A DNA stretch of 64,000 bases from Kingdonia uniflora (lineage: Eukaryota; Streptophyta; Magnoliopsida; Ranunculales; Circaeasteraceae). The position numbers and the translations under genes are program-made. The DNA is taken from contig JACGCM010001497.1 in assembly GCA_014058105.1 (NCBI GenBank), positions 2,232,001 to 2,296,000 of the forward strand. Reading direction: 5' to 3'. Position 1 is the first letter of the stretch, and each line of letters opens with the position of its first letter. The notes under the pieces were generated by a model. The model worked only from the letters and a program-made list of their open reading frames with translations, had not been told where the DNA came from and did no database searches. Positions 54,344 to 64,000 of the stretch are shown piece by piece.

Positions 54344-54990
54344 GTTGCTCATTTGGTGAGGGGAATTTGGCTCAGAGTTGAAGAGGAAAAATCCAAGCTG
54401 AAGAAGGTAAAGATCGAGCTTGAAAAGAAGGTAGCTCGAGCAAAGGCTGATGCTCTCAGGGAAGTAAAGAAGCTGGAGGCCCTAAAGGCTTCCCACTGTG
54501 GCGATTGGCCATCTATAAGCGGATGTGAGAATGAATCTAGAGGAGGTGGTGGCAGAGCGTAAAAGGCTTGGGCACCACCTAATGTTGAAGGGATATTCTG
54601 AGGATGAGGTGGATGCTATTAAGGCAGACACCTATGTTGAGGAGGGAGATGATAAAGAAGTGGAAGAGGTTACGGTGGGAGTTGTTGACGGGCTGAACGA
54701 TGTCTCCCGCCAGACGGTGCTAGACAATCAAGGAGATGACACCGAACTCCTAGAGGGCGAGAATGAGAAGGTACGATAAAGAAATGACTTTTTATGAGTA
54801 TTTTGGAAATGTCCTATAAATTGTTGGATTGTGTGTATTGAATAGACTTTTATAGGCTGAGCCCCCCTTTTTGTAACCCTCTTGTAGGCACTTAGAGAAA
54901 TGAGTCTCAGAATAAAAGATCTAGAGACCGAGCTTGCCAGGGAAAGAAAGATCTCCACATCCTCACTGTCTTTGCAAGCGAAGCTACAGG
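54344..54990 (+). pseudogene. Tat IV antisense gene, first coiled-coil exons
   Basis: 54344 onward reads VAHLVRGIWLRVEEEKSKLK, KVKIELEKKVARAKADALRE and VKKLEALKASH. A frame change near 54520 leads to MNLEEVVAERKRLGHHLMLK, GYSEDEVDAIKADTYVEEGD and an acidic tail to 54770. A GT…AG intron (54771-54887, GTACGATAAA … CTTGTAG) separates a short exon reading ALREMSLRIKDLETELARER. That exon ends CAG|GTTAGATC at 54990. Strong heptad pattern (coiled coil). Confidence 0.65.
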
Positions 54991-55286
54991 TTAGATCGAA
55001 ATAGGCCTTTTGACTTGTATGTTATATTGACATAAAGCTACTAAGTAAATAAGAGAACATAGAATGTAGAGGCATACCAAAAACCTGTTATCAGTTTTAG
55101 GAAAATGACATTAATATAGTGCATAGGAAAATTCAAAGTTTTAGACAAAGTAGCATATAGAAAACATGTAACTTAAACCTCGAAATATATGTCATGGAGC
55201 ATCCATCTGAGATTGTACTTCAACCTTTAAGTCTAAAAGTAGTTGCACACGGTAGATGTTAGAAATCAAATATCTTTTTAGAAATA

Positions 55287-55288
<2 letters not shown>

Positions 55289-55339
<51 letters not shown>
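55289..55339. repeat. (AT)n microsatellite
   Basis: About 25 uninterrupted AT dinucleotides within an intron-like stretch (54991-55440) of the antisense gene. Confidence 0.95.
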
Positions 55340-55341
<2 letters not shown>

Positions 55342-55439
55342 CGCTCTGAATCGAACTGTATATAATGTATCTATATTGTGTCGGTCAAATTGGATTCAGT
55401 TCGCTCACGCAAAAATGAGATGCTCCAATGTAACCGAGA

Positions 55440-56649
55440 ATTTGCAGAGGAGTTAGATAGGGTGAGGGAGGCAAATAAGGATAGAGAAGACCAGCATATA
55501 AATGTGCATTTCAAATTTGTTGAGGCAACCCAGACTATTGTCGACCTCACTCGTAAGATTGAGGAGAAAGATGCCGAAATTGACTAGGGGCTTAAAGGGA
55601 TTGTGTAGATAAAAGAACACGTCACGAAGCTTCAAAGTTGGATTAACACGCTGATGGTAAAGAGTAGGCATGCTGAAATGGCTCAATACCGTATTGAGGC
55701 GTTAAAAAGATCGGAGGGACAATCTCGAGTTGATATTCAGAATTGTAGAAGTGAGCTGGAGCGACTAAAGTAGAAAATGATTAAAAAAGATAATGAGTTG
55801 ATGGTAACTCGAGAGAATCTATCGACATCGAAAGCTGCAGTCGAACACTTGCATATAGCCCTACCTGCCAAGGATATGGAGTTTCGGGTGATGCAACGAA
55901 AATGTGATGAGTTAAATGAGAAGCTGACATGATTGAAGACCGAATTGGCGTAAGCCAACGCGCGCGTCAAAAACGCCGAGGCTGGAGAGCGCTCGAGGAG
56001 GAGTAGAAATGATGTTAAGGTTCCTCTAGTCCAAGGGGATGTAGTTAGCCTGTCAGGTCGAATTAGGAAGCTGGAAGGTGACGTAACTCGAATTCAGGGT
56101 CATGTACAGAAAGAGAATACAAACTTAAGGGAGTACCAACATAATTTAGATGCTACTCTTGTCAGGGAGAAGGTCTTGGAAGGGGAAATCAGGGCGAAGG
56201 AAATTCTGATAAAGAAGAAAGATGACTTGTTAAAGGATACTTTGGCCAGGGAAGAGTTGAAAGTATAAATTGAGAGACTTCACGCTCAGGTGACGGACCT
56301 AAAGGCCATTAATTAGGCAGAATCAGCTAAAGCCGTCAAAAAATTGGAAGAGAGTATAGCTTTTGATGCTTTAACAGAAAGGGAAAAGGCACATCAGAAG
56401 AGACTGTATACGATTTTGGAGTCATACCTCAAGAAGATGAGGTCTCATTTTTCAAGGATAATTGTATCTCATGCATCACGCTCAGACCTGTTAAAGTCGA
56501 TCGTTGCTTATTTTGTTGAAGAAGTAAAAAGACTTGAGTTAGAACGAGATACCTTGTTCAAGAGTCTGTCAGATAAGGGTTATATTTTTAGAGTTGATAT
56601 AGATCGAGGGAACTGTATGGCCTCCATGGAAACGAATTTAGTCCCTTGA
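55440..56649 (+). pseudogene. Tat IV antisense gene, long coiled-coil exon and C-terminus
   Basis: Almost one frame for 400 codons with about seven stops. It reads EFAEELDRVREANKDREDQH, FVEATQTIVDLTRKIEEKDA, SRVDIQNCRSELERLK and VSLSGRIRKLEGDVTRIQGH, then KENTNLREYQHNLDATLVRE. The C-terminal block is KRLYTILESYLKKMRSHFSR, IIVSHASRSDLLKSIVAYFV, EEVKRLELERDTLFKSLSDK, and the stop is at 56647. The final block matches Tat III (24859-24647). Heptads are nearly continuous, so the protein was a long coiled coil. No enzymatic motif. Confidence 0.7.
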
Positions 56650-56749
56650 CCTACTGATCTGATAGAGAGGAGCAGAGTTGCTATAACTCAAGAACTGAAT
56701 TATGATCGACCTCCTGCTGTAGGGTAAAGCATAACTGACATCCCAAGCA

Positions 56750-57310
56750 CAAAAAAAAATTCATTATAATATGACCTTAAAATAAATAGTATTTGTCGCA
56801 GACATATTGAAATAGATGAAAGCTAGTATGATATTTGCCTTATCTTATTCATGGTGGGGTCTTTGATATAAAACAAGTTTTTACATTTATTTTAATCGCA
56901 GAGATGGGTTGAGTCAGCAAAACCAAGTAAATCTTGATTTAACTGTAATAATGTTACAAACATATTGAGAGAGATGAAGGCTAGTATTACTTTTGCCTTA
57001 TCTTATGTCAGTTAGAGTCGTTTATATAAAACAAGTTTCTATATTTGTTTTAATCGCAGAGATTTAGTAGAGTCAGCCAAACCAAGTGTTATCCTTGATT
57101 TAGCTGATATAATGTCCCAAACAAGTTGAAGTAGATGAAAGCTAGTATTACCTTTGCCCAATCTGATATTTGGTAGAGTCTTTGATATAAAACAAGTTTT
57201 TACATTTGTTTCAATTGTAGAGATTTAGTAGAGTCAGCCAAACCAAGTGTTATCCTCAATTTAATTGGTATAAGATCGATTGAAAGCTAGTATTATCTAT
57301 GTTTTAATCT
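56750..57310. repeat. Tandem repeats, about 160 bp x 3, between the convergent genes
   Basis: GATGAAAGCTAGTAT recurs at 56815, 56973 and 57134 (periods 158 and 161). Each unit contains 'ttTGCCttATCtTAt', 'TgaTATAAAACAAGTTTtTAcATTTgTTTtAATcGcAGAGAT' and 'GAGTCAGCcAAACCAAGT' in variant form. A fourth partial unit begins near 57285. It lies between the antisense-gene stop and the pol 3' end. Confidence 0.9.
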
Positions 57311-57479
57311 ATAGAATGTAGTTAAATCTACGTGAGTATAGAGATTTTATGAAAAACTTGGAAGTTTCATTGATCAGTTCAGAATTTACATTGGATAAAG
57401 ATGAAAATCTCACTTTTGGAATTGAAAAAACAAAAACGAGAAATAGAAATGGAGTAGTGAGACGCTTAACGATAGTATC

Positions 57480-58850
57480 ATTTCAGTCCCCTGGTGTTCT
57501 AAGGATTTGAAATGGGATTTCATTCTCTGTCATGAGATAATATGATCCCAGGTCTAAGAGACCTATGATAATAAATGGACCATCCCAATTGTCGGATAAT
57601 TTTCCAGCGTGAGGCTCTTTACGATGTTGAAGAATCTTTCTGAGGATGAGATCATTGATTTGGAAGGTACGATTTCTGACTCGGCTGTTATACGATCTGG
57701 CTAGCATATGATGATATCGACCTAGATTTGCGATGACGTGTTCCCTGGTTTCATCGATCATATTGAGGTTGCAAGTAAATTCGAACTCATTTTCCTCGTC
57801 AGTCAGCTCGTGATCTCGAACTGGATGATGGTATTCATAATGAATAGCGGCTTCAGTGCCATAGGCAAGGAGGAATGGGGTGCATCTGGTTAATTATCAA
57901 GGAGTGGTACGATATGCCCATAGGACATGAGGCAGCTCTCAAATCCAATTCCCTTTTTTTTTGTAAGTGAAGTCATTTTTTGAATCCATCCATGATGGTT
58001 TTATTAGTGATTTCGGCTTGGCCATTGCCATGAGGATAGTAAGGATTGGATGGTGAGTAGAAGATATTGTGTTGGTTGAGGAAGGTTATAATTTATTCTC
58101 TAACAAATTGGGGACCGTTATCGATACAAATTAGGTGGGGGCACCCAAACCGAGTGATAATGTGTTCATAGATAAAAGAGATGACCTATTCTTCTCTGGT
58201 TCGACATAGTAGAACTACTTCTACCCATTTCCTAAAATAATCGGTAGCTACGAGTAGGTGACAACAGTTACCTGGAGAGTTAGGGAATTTATCAACGAGA
58301 TTAAGTACCCATCTTTTGAATGGCCAGAACACCTTGCTTGCACGGAGTTCGAGTGCAGGGACGCGTATTATGTGTCCATGTCTTTGGCAGGCGTCACATC
58401 TGCGTGAGTACTCTTCTGCTTGCTTGCGCATGTCAAGCCAAAATACTTCTTGTATAATAGCTCAATTTGCTAGCGATCAACCTGTGGCATGGGAGTCACA
58501 AGTCCCTTCATATAGTTCGTAGAGCATTTCATCTGCTTTTGGGTTGGAGAGGCACTTGAGGTAAGGCCCCATGACGGAAAGGCAGTATAGCATACCATTT
58601 TGATTTGTGTAGCGCTTCGAGTTGTTGATCAGTTGTCGGCGCTTTTTTGGATCTACTAGAAGTGCTCCGTTATAACTATTGTCGATACCGAGGTAGGCTA
58701 AGAAAGGCTTTCGCCAATCGTTGTCTCCCCCCTTATCGCCCCCAGTGTTGATCATGCATACAGAAATACGATCAATGTTGGGGGTTGAAATGATTTCGAT
58801 CTGGAGATATCGAGCTTCTGTACCCAAGACTCTGGCTAGATATGCCAAGG
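57480..58850 (-). pseudogene. Tat IV integrase
   Basis: Minus strand. 58848 gives MAYLARVLGTEARYLQIEII, WRKPFLAYLGIDNSYNGALL and YELYEGTCDSHATG. 58431 gives KQAEEYSRRCDACQRHGHII (zinc binding) and WPFKRWVLNLVDKFPNSPGN. It continues CHLLVATDYFRKWVEVVLLC (first Asp) and THFGCPHLICIDNGPQFV in outline (second Asp), then NPYYPHGNGQAEITNKTIMD (catalytic Glu). 57761 gives MIDETREHVIANLGRYHHML, ARSYNSRVRNRTFQINDLIL, and GKLSDNWDGPFIIIGLLDLG. Four or more lesions, one near 57950 with T-run slippage. No chromodomain. Confidence 0.9.
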
Positions 58851-58872
58851 AATCAGCATATCTATTTTCACC

Positions 58873-59830
58873 TCAAGGAAGATAATCGAGAGTTGCTTTC
58901 GCGAATTTGTTTATCCTTTTTTCAACGAGGGATGCATATTCGATCATCTTTCTATTCTTCTTATATTGCTTAGAGTAATAGTGGACGATGAGTAGTGAAT
59001 CTGTGTAAACTGAGAGTTCGGGGACATCGAGCTCAAGAGCGAGGTCGAGTCCATGAATGAGAGCTTCGTATTCGATTACATTATTTGAGGCCTTAAAATC
59101 CAAGCGGATTGATTTCTTAATTTTGTTATTAGAAGGGGTAATCAATACGATTTTGATTCCTGACCCTGCGTGTCCTGCTGGTCTATCCCTAAGAAGTCTC
59201 CACCCTTTTGTTGTAATCCATTCAGCTCGTTCATCAAATGGATTAGGGGTTGGATATTCGGAATTTTCTTCTGTAAGGTCAGGGTCATGCTCCGCCCACT
59301 CGGGATCTTCCACAGGAAAATCTGCCAGAAAATTGGCAAGGGCCTGACCCTTCTCAGAATGACGTTGTTCAAACTTGATATCATGTTCTCCCAAACTAAC
59401 TGACCACTGTTGCATTTTCCTTAATTTTTCTTTCTTGGATAGAACTTCCCGAAGTGGGTAGTTCATCATGACTTTGACTGAATGAGCTTGAAAATAGTGC
59501 TTGAGTTTTTGTGAAGTGTAAATAAGAGTGAGAAAAAGTTTCTCAATTTTATAGTACCTCGTTTCCGCTGGAGTGAGGGTTTTGCTGATGAAGTAGACTG
59601 GTTTCTCAATTTTCCCTTTAAGGCGAATAAGAACCGAGCTGAGTAAAGTATCTGTGACTACTAGGTAGATAATCAGTTCCTCATTATCTACTGAGGTGCT
59701 CATTATGGGAGACCTCCCCAAATAGGTTTGAGTTCCTAAAAAGCTGCTTCGCATTCTGGTGTCCATGTGACCTCTATATTTGGCTAAACTTTTCCTCGTT
59801 TGGTACAACCGCAGAGTAATAGGAATAGCC
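58873..59830 (-). pseudogene. Tat IV RNase H and second (archaeal-type) RNase H
   Basis: One open frame of 319 codons. The first half is the RT-linked RNase H: NEELIIYLVVTDTLLSSVLI, RLKGKIEKPVYFISKTLTPA, ETRYYKIEKLFLTLIYTSQK, FEQRHSEKGQALANFLADFP. The second half is the extra RNase H of Tat elements: GSGIKIVLITPSNNKIKKSI, RLDFKASNNVIEYEALIHGL, DLALELDVPELSVYTDSLLI. It ends RKMIEYASLVEKRINKFAKA. Immediately before it, 59990-59833 carries the RT thumb remnant (FLGHLISKKGIKPDLDQIWA in outline). This is the best-preserved part of the element. Confidence 0.92.
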
Positions 59831-59989
59831 AACGATAACGGTCTGAAGATTTCAAAACAAAACGGTTGATAACGTTAATCTTGCCAACAAGTTTATGAAC
59901 GTCTTTCATTATTTTTGGAGAAGCCATGTTGAGGAGAGCCCAAATCTGATCTAGATCGGGCTTAATCCCCTTCTTGCTGATGAGGTGGC

Positions 59990-60620
59990 CTAGAAATTAG
60001 CTAAAATGTACCCCGAATTGACATTTACCAGGGTTGAGACGCATCTTGTAAGATTGAAAAATGTTGAATATAGTGCTAAGATCTGAAAGGTGATTGTTTG
60101 ACTGTACGCTCTTGCACAAGAGATTGTCAATGTAGACTTTAATCACTTTCCCTATATGTACTTTAAACATAGTAGTCATCAACCGTTGATATGTGGCACC
60201 TGCGTTTTTGAGTCCGAAGCGCATGACTTGGTAGCAATAAAGACCTTTTTCAGTGATGAAAGTTATCTTTTCTTGATCTTCTTCCAAAAGTAGAATCTGA
60301 TTGTATCCCGAAGCAACATCTATCATAGATAAGAGGTCATGGCCTGCTGTAGAATCAAGGATCTGATAAATATTGGGAAGAGGGAAACTATCCTTTGGAG
60401 TATGTTTGTTCAGATCGGTAAAATCTACGCAAACTTGGACTTTTCCGTTCTTCTTTGGGACAACGACAATATTGGATATCCGGTCTAGATATTTGGCTTC
60501 TCGAATGAATCCCACATTGATCAATTTCTCAATCTTGGTGTTAAATTCCTCTCGAAGATGAGGTGATAGTCGTCGTTATTTCTGTTTGACCGCCATGACA
60601 TTGATGTTGATGGCCAATTT
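59990..60620 (-). pseudogene. Tat IV reverse transcriptase
   Basis: 175 open codons (60524-59997): MINVGFIREAKYLDRISNIV, VVPKKNGKVQVCVDFTDLNK, DSFPLPNIYQILDSTAGHDL, LSMIDVASGYNQILLLEEDQ, FITEKGLYCYQVMRFGLKNA and GATYQRLMTTMFKVHIGKVI. The active site reads YIDN (60135-60146) where YVDD or YIDD is expected, so the second Asp is lost. The first Asp (MIDVASGYNQ) is present. Tat/Ogre-type blocks. Confidence 0.92.
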
Positions 60621-60799
60621 GTGACATGCCTTGGCCGGATCGACTCAGGCATTTCTTCGAAAGACCATGCAAAAATGTCTTGATTTAGTTGCAAGAACTG
60701 AATGAGAACATCTTTTTCATACTGAACCAGCTTAGTACCAATATAAGTACCTCTGCTAGGTTCATCAATGTTGATATATTTTGTGGGCTCCTCCGCAGA

Positions 60800-61375
60800 A
60801 GGCTGATCGTTGAGGTGATCAACTTCCTATAATGGCTATGCGGCAAACCTGTCAGAAGTATCTAGGATAGCAGAGATAGTATTTTCACAAGCTTGAGAGA
60901 GCTTCTGACTACCCCTGATCTCATAAATACCATTATCGTGTTTGAATCGGAGTGCCTGATGATAGGTGGAAGCGATTGCTTCCATGTTGTGAATCCAGCA
61001 GCGGCCCATAATCCCGAGATAACGAGATTTGGTGTTGATAATATAGAAGACGACGTCGATGGTGACTAGTCATGTGCTAATAGGTAAGATGATCTTACCT
61101 ACTCATTCTTCTCTAAAACCATTGAACCCACTGATATCGGTATCGCTCTGAATAACTTGGTCGGCCAAACCCATTTGGTCGATAGTGCTCTGAAATAGAA
61201 TCTCAATACCGCTTCCAGTATCGATCATCATCGTGTGCATGACAAACTTCTTCATTTTGAGCATTATTACTAACACATCATGATGTGGAAATTTAACATG
61301 GCTAGTATCACAATCTTTTAAGGAAATTCCAAGCCGGCGACTACTCGACTCAGGAATAAGTTTGGCTTCTTTGCC
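60800..61375 (-). pseudogene. Tat IV aspartic protease
   Basis: Minus strand. It reads SHHDVLVIMLKMKKFVMHTM, MIDTGSGIEILFQSTIDQMG, then GFREEW, ISTWLVTIDVVFYIINTKSR, YLGIMGRCWIHNMEAIASTY and HQALRFKHDNGIYEIRGSQK. The catalytic motif DTGSG is intact (about 61222-61236), in contrast to Tat II (NTVS). A few stops and frameshifts separate it from gag and RT. Confidence 0.85.
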
Positions 61376-63110
61376 TTAAGGTGTAAGGTCCCAACATTCT
61401 GATAGTCTCCTGCGCTTGGATCTGTTAGAATTGGTGATTTGATTGATTTTGATCATGTTGTTGTGGTGCATATGGTAAAGATGCTTCTCCTCAGCTTGAT
61501 CATTGACCTGAATAACTTCAAGCTGCTTCTTATAGCTGTCATCTTTGTATAATTCCAGGTCGACAATATATTCGAATATTTGTCCCTCTTTAAAAATGTA
61601 CTCGAGCAACCTCTGTAAAGCATAGCAATTGTCAGTAGAATGATGATTTACATTATGATACAGGCAATATGGTTGATTATCGATTGGTTCCAGTAGCTGA
61701 GAGACGCGGTAGAGCTTATCCTTCAAAAGTAGTAGAATAATTGTGGAGATTCGGACATTCATCTTTGGGAGGATGGGTTTGTTTGACGGGCCGCCTTTCC
61801 AAGGGTAGCCAGTATTGCCCTTAGTGCACTTTTGATCTCCCTGATCCTCCTTTGATTTAGTGCTTCAATCTGTAGATAGACCTTTGGTGGTGAGGACGAT
61901 TTAGTAGATTTTTGTCGCTCATACATCATCCTCTCCAGGTCAACGTAATTATAGATCTTGGTGATCATATCTTCTAAGGTTGCAAGTTTGTTGAGGAAGA
62001 GGTTCTCTTTGGTCTTGCAGTCGAGCTGGAACGCGTTGGTGAAAGTAGTAACAGCTGTTTTCTGATCGAGGTTATCTACTTTACGCGCGAGCTCTAAAAA
62101 TTCCTTCACAAAAGCCTAGAGCTTCTCTTTGTGTGACTATTTGAGACTGATAAGAGAATACAAATTCTCATCTTTGTCCCTATTGTGAGCATATGTCTTG
62201 ATGAACTGTTTCTGTAGCTGGTCAAATGTATATATGGAGTCCTCAGGGAGAGAGTGGAACCATCGAAGTGGTTCCTCTTGTAGACTTGTGGCGAACAGAC
62301 GGTAGAGGATGTGGTTAAGATTAGAGTACAACCCCAATGAATCACAGTACTATTGAATGTGCTCATTTGGGTCAGAACCTTTGTATTTGCAAATTTTTGG
62401 AGTATGGAAACCTTTCGGTATCTCCATATCGAATAGTTCTTTGGCAATCGAACTTCCTTGTAATTTTGTGATATCGCCGGCAGTACCCAGAACTTGTGCT
62501 TTGATCAACTCCTTAATTCGTTGGTTCATATGCTCTTTCGTAACATAATGGCGTGTTGGTTGAATTGCAGGACAAACAGGTTGTGGATGATGAGTACCAG
62601 TACCTTCACTCAAACAATCTCGTACTGGAACTTGATGTTGAGGTCGCTGTTCTTCCTCCTGATGGACAGAAATTTGGTAAACTCGACTGGCTTCGGACTG
62701 AACTTCACCCCCAAATGTATGGAGGGTTGTGGTTCGTGCTGAAGATTCCTAGAAATCGCTTTACTAGCAACTCCTCGAGGTCCCAATCTTTCCCTTGCAG
62801 AAACACGGGAGGTCTCTGGCAACTGATCGTGACCACTTGTTGGAGGAGCCTGCTGAGTATTTTGCAGAGTCTCTAGGGTAGTCTATATTGTTGTCATCTG
62901 GTCTTCATGTCGTTTGAGCACTGTTAAATGAGTTTTTCGTTCTATGTCGAACTCTTTCTCACGGAGCTCCCAATCCTTTGTTAACTGAAGTTCGAGCTCG
63001 GCACGTTTCTCTATTTCGGCGTTGAGATTCGCCCGTAACTCTATAAGTTACCCCGGCTCCATTGAAATAACGATTTAGATTCCTGTAGCTGGTCGTCTGG
63101 AAGTAACCAT
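61376..63110 (-). pseudogene. Tat IV gag
   Basis: The start is probably ATG at 63110 (minus): MVTSRRPATGI, stop. The N-terminal part includes a Glu/Lys-rich coil (NLNAEIEKRAELELQLTKDW). From 62613 the capsid block reads KELFDMEIPKGFHTPKICKY, KGSDPNEHIQ, YRLFATSLQEEPLRWFHSLP, EDSIYTFDQLQKQFIKTYAH and NRDKDENLYSLISLK. Then FVKEFLELARKVDNLDQKTA follows, the retrotransposon gag pattern. 61762-61376 carries a knuckle-like YCLYHNVNHHSTDNCYALQR, LLEYIFKEGQIFEYI. Several stops. Confidence 0.88.
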
Positions 63111-63163
63111 GATTAAAAATTGTAGTGAAAGAATGCCTTAGGATATCATAGAAATACAATCTT

Positions 63164-63180
63164 TCCCACAGACAGTGCCA
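63164..63180 (-). promoter_or_regulatory. Tat IV primer-binding site
   Basis: Minus strand TGGCACTGTCTGTGGGA, two bases inside the LTR end. It closely resembles TGGCGCCGTCTGTGGGA-type sites of plant Tat Gypsy elements. Confidence 0.8.
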
Positions 63181-63182
63181 AA

Positions 63183-63803
63183 TGTAATGGCCAAACTTTG
63201 TAAGCTCGAAATGGCTTATAATTCACTATCACACCAATGAACCTGCGATAATATTCTAATGGAAAGCAAGAAATGACACATGTGATTTTAGCATGGAAAA
63301 CCTCTGAATAGGTAAAAAACTATGACCTCGAGTGGAGGATTTTTGTAAAAGTATATTTATTGCTTGAGGTGGATATTTTATTACAAGTGATCTCTAGATG
63401 TAGAAATTCTTGAACCTTGTAACTAAGAAGTTTGAATGTTTCTAAGAATCTAGAACAAGTAGTTTCTTGGTGATCTCTTGTGTAATTTTTCTGGTCATTA
63501 TCTCTTCTGGAAGTTCTTCCTTATATAGGCCTTCTTTGCAACACTTAATCATGCTGGAGTACGTTCTCCGAACAATGCGGTTAGTGACAGTTGACTGAGT
63601 AACTGTTGAGTTCGTAGGAGTCAAGTGTCTTTGACTTGTTAAGGTTTTTCGGTTTGAGTTTGACCCACGTTTTTTACCAGTTCGTAGAGTTGGTTGAAAT
63701 GTTGACTGGAGAAGTCATGTTAAAAATGCGTAAGTCTGAGATGGAGGTAATTTGTACTGGCAACGGCTCAATTTTAGGTGAGATCGAGGGATAGATCCTT
63801 ATA
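63183..63803 (-). repeat. Tat IV 5' LTR
   Basis: TGTAATGGCC…ATCCTTATA on the plus strand, 621 bp. The outer end has mutated from TCTCTACA to TCCTTATA. The minus-strand TATA box lies at about 63519-63528. It is flanked by TATTT and then Helitron coding sequence. Confidence 0.92.
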
Positions 63804-63808
63804 TATTT

Positions 63809-64000
63809 GATATTCTTCCCGAATCGCAAATTGTGGAGGAACCTCCCAACAGTAAGATGTACCATTTTCTCAAAAGGTGAAATGATCCCTTAGTTTGCTC
63901 GCATAATAGAAAGGTTCTCCAGATGTGGCGAGTTAACATCGATTGGCCCGTTGTACTCTCTGTCCAAGCCGTCGTGAATTATATTGGAAAATATGTAGCT
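63809..64000 (+). pseudogene. Helitron Rep domain, tyrosine-motif part (continues past window)
   Basis: Continuation of the gene broken at 49227. It reads DILPESQIVEEPPNSKMYHF, LKR, a stop (TGA, about 63878), NDPLVCSHNRKVLQMWRVNI, DWPVVLSVQAVVNYIGKYVA. The 'kRNDp.lNsHNr..lq.WRaN.D.qpvls..av..YiaKYaaK' block is the Rep region with the two catalytic tyrosines; here they are Tyr 63980-63982 and Tyr 63992-63994. The helicase domain would follow beyond the window. Confidence 0.9.

Larger units (their letters stand above)
49223..63808 (-). mobile_element. Tat IV: complete Tat/Ogre-type Ty3/Gypsy element with target duplication
   Basis: LTRs at 49228-49849 and 63183-63803 flank, on the minus strand, PBS, gag, protease, RT, RNase H, second RNase H and integrase, and on the plus strand a convergent antisense gene. 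Flanking 5-mers are CATTT (49223-49227) and TATTT (63804-63808). Taking the element and one 5-mer out leaves the Helitron protein in frame (…RFPF then DILPESQ…). The LTRs are about 90 percent alike by eye, so it is an old insertion. The internal 3.2-kb inverted duplication is not part of the standard layout. Confidence 0.92.

Noticed and set aside
55256..55456. Open frame with a YIYIYI run
   Set aside because: Translation of the (AT)n microsatellite in an intron.
59057..59403. Plus-strand open frames of 77-96 codons
   Set aside because: Shadows of the well-preserved Tat IV RNase H frame on the minus strand.
62357..62876. Plus-strand open frames of 63-107 codons
   Set aside because: Shadows of gag on the minus strand, where the capsid pattern is clear.
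1..64000. tRNA, rRNA or bacterial-type operons, promoters and terminators
   Set aside because: None seen; composition, introns and element types are those of a plant nuclear genome.

Overview
This window looks like repeat-dense intergenic chromatin from a flowering plant, probably a eudicot. It is eukaryotic and AT-rich, with introns and no operons. It is made almost entirely of decayed plant transposable elements: Ty1/Copia, Ty3/Gypsy of the Tat/Ogre type, a Helitron, and a DUF1985-type transposon gene. Short broken pieces of plant host genes lie between them: an LRR receptor-like protein, an HSFB2b-type heat-stress factor, a KIN-10A-type kinesin and a PPR protein. I see no intact host gene and no tRNA or rRNA gene. 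Nearly every reading frame is interrupted by stops or frameshifts.

Layout. 1-3400: remnant of a DUF1985-type gene (minus strand) and its duplicated flank. 3400-6720: Copia D (minus), 3'-truncated, with LTR and primer-binding site. 6795-7073: LRR-RLP fragment. 7080-8560: noncoding, with a 144-bp duplication. 8560-8950: HSFB2b fragment (minus). 8965-11860: Copia E (plus), 5'-truncated. 11979-13580: LTR plus first antisense-gene exon of a Tat IV-family element, fused to the body of Tat II (13610-23227, plus). 23228-38090: Tat III (plus), keeping only the integrase C-terminus, a long antisense gene and the 3' LTR, with complete Copia A (29898-35201) nested inside. 38090-41061: Copia B, 5'-truncated. 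43215-43764: kinesin fragment. 44403-44710: PPR fragment. 46268-49227 and 63809-64000: one Helitron Rep/helicase gene split by complete Tat IV (49228-63803, minus).

The main biological theme is the Tat-type elements. Each has gag-pol on one strand and a second, convergent gene on the opposite strand next to the 3' LTR. These antisense genes share an architecture across three diverged families: a short conserved first exon, a block resembling the plant 'putative gypsy-type transposon' domain, a basic K/R-rich stretch, a long coiled coil and a conserved C-terminal block. In Tat IV several GT-AG introns are visible in the antisense orientation. The spacer between the two convergent genes is built of tandem repeats in Tat III (44 bp x 7) and Tat IV (about 160 bp x 3).

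Two structural points stand out. Tat IV inserted in frame between the HUH motif and the tyrosine motif of the Helitron Rep domain, leaving a near-perfect 5-bp target duplication. Tat IV also contains a 3.2-kb inverted duplication (49228-52463) of its 3' LTR and first antisense exon, with arms of about 1.6 kb around a loop of about 35 bp.
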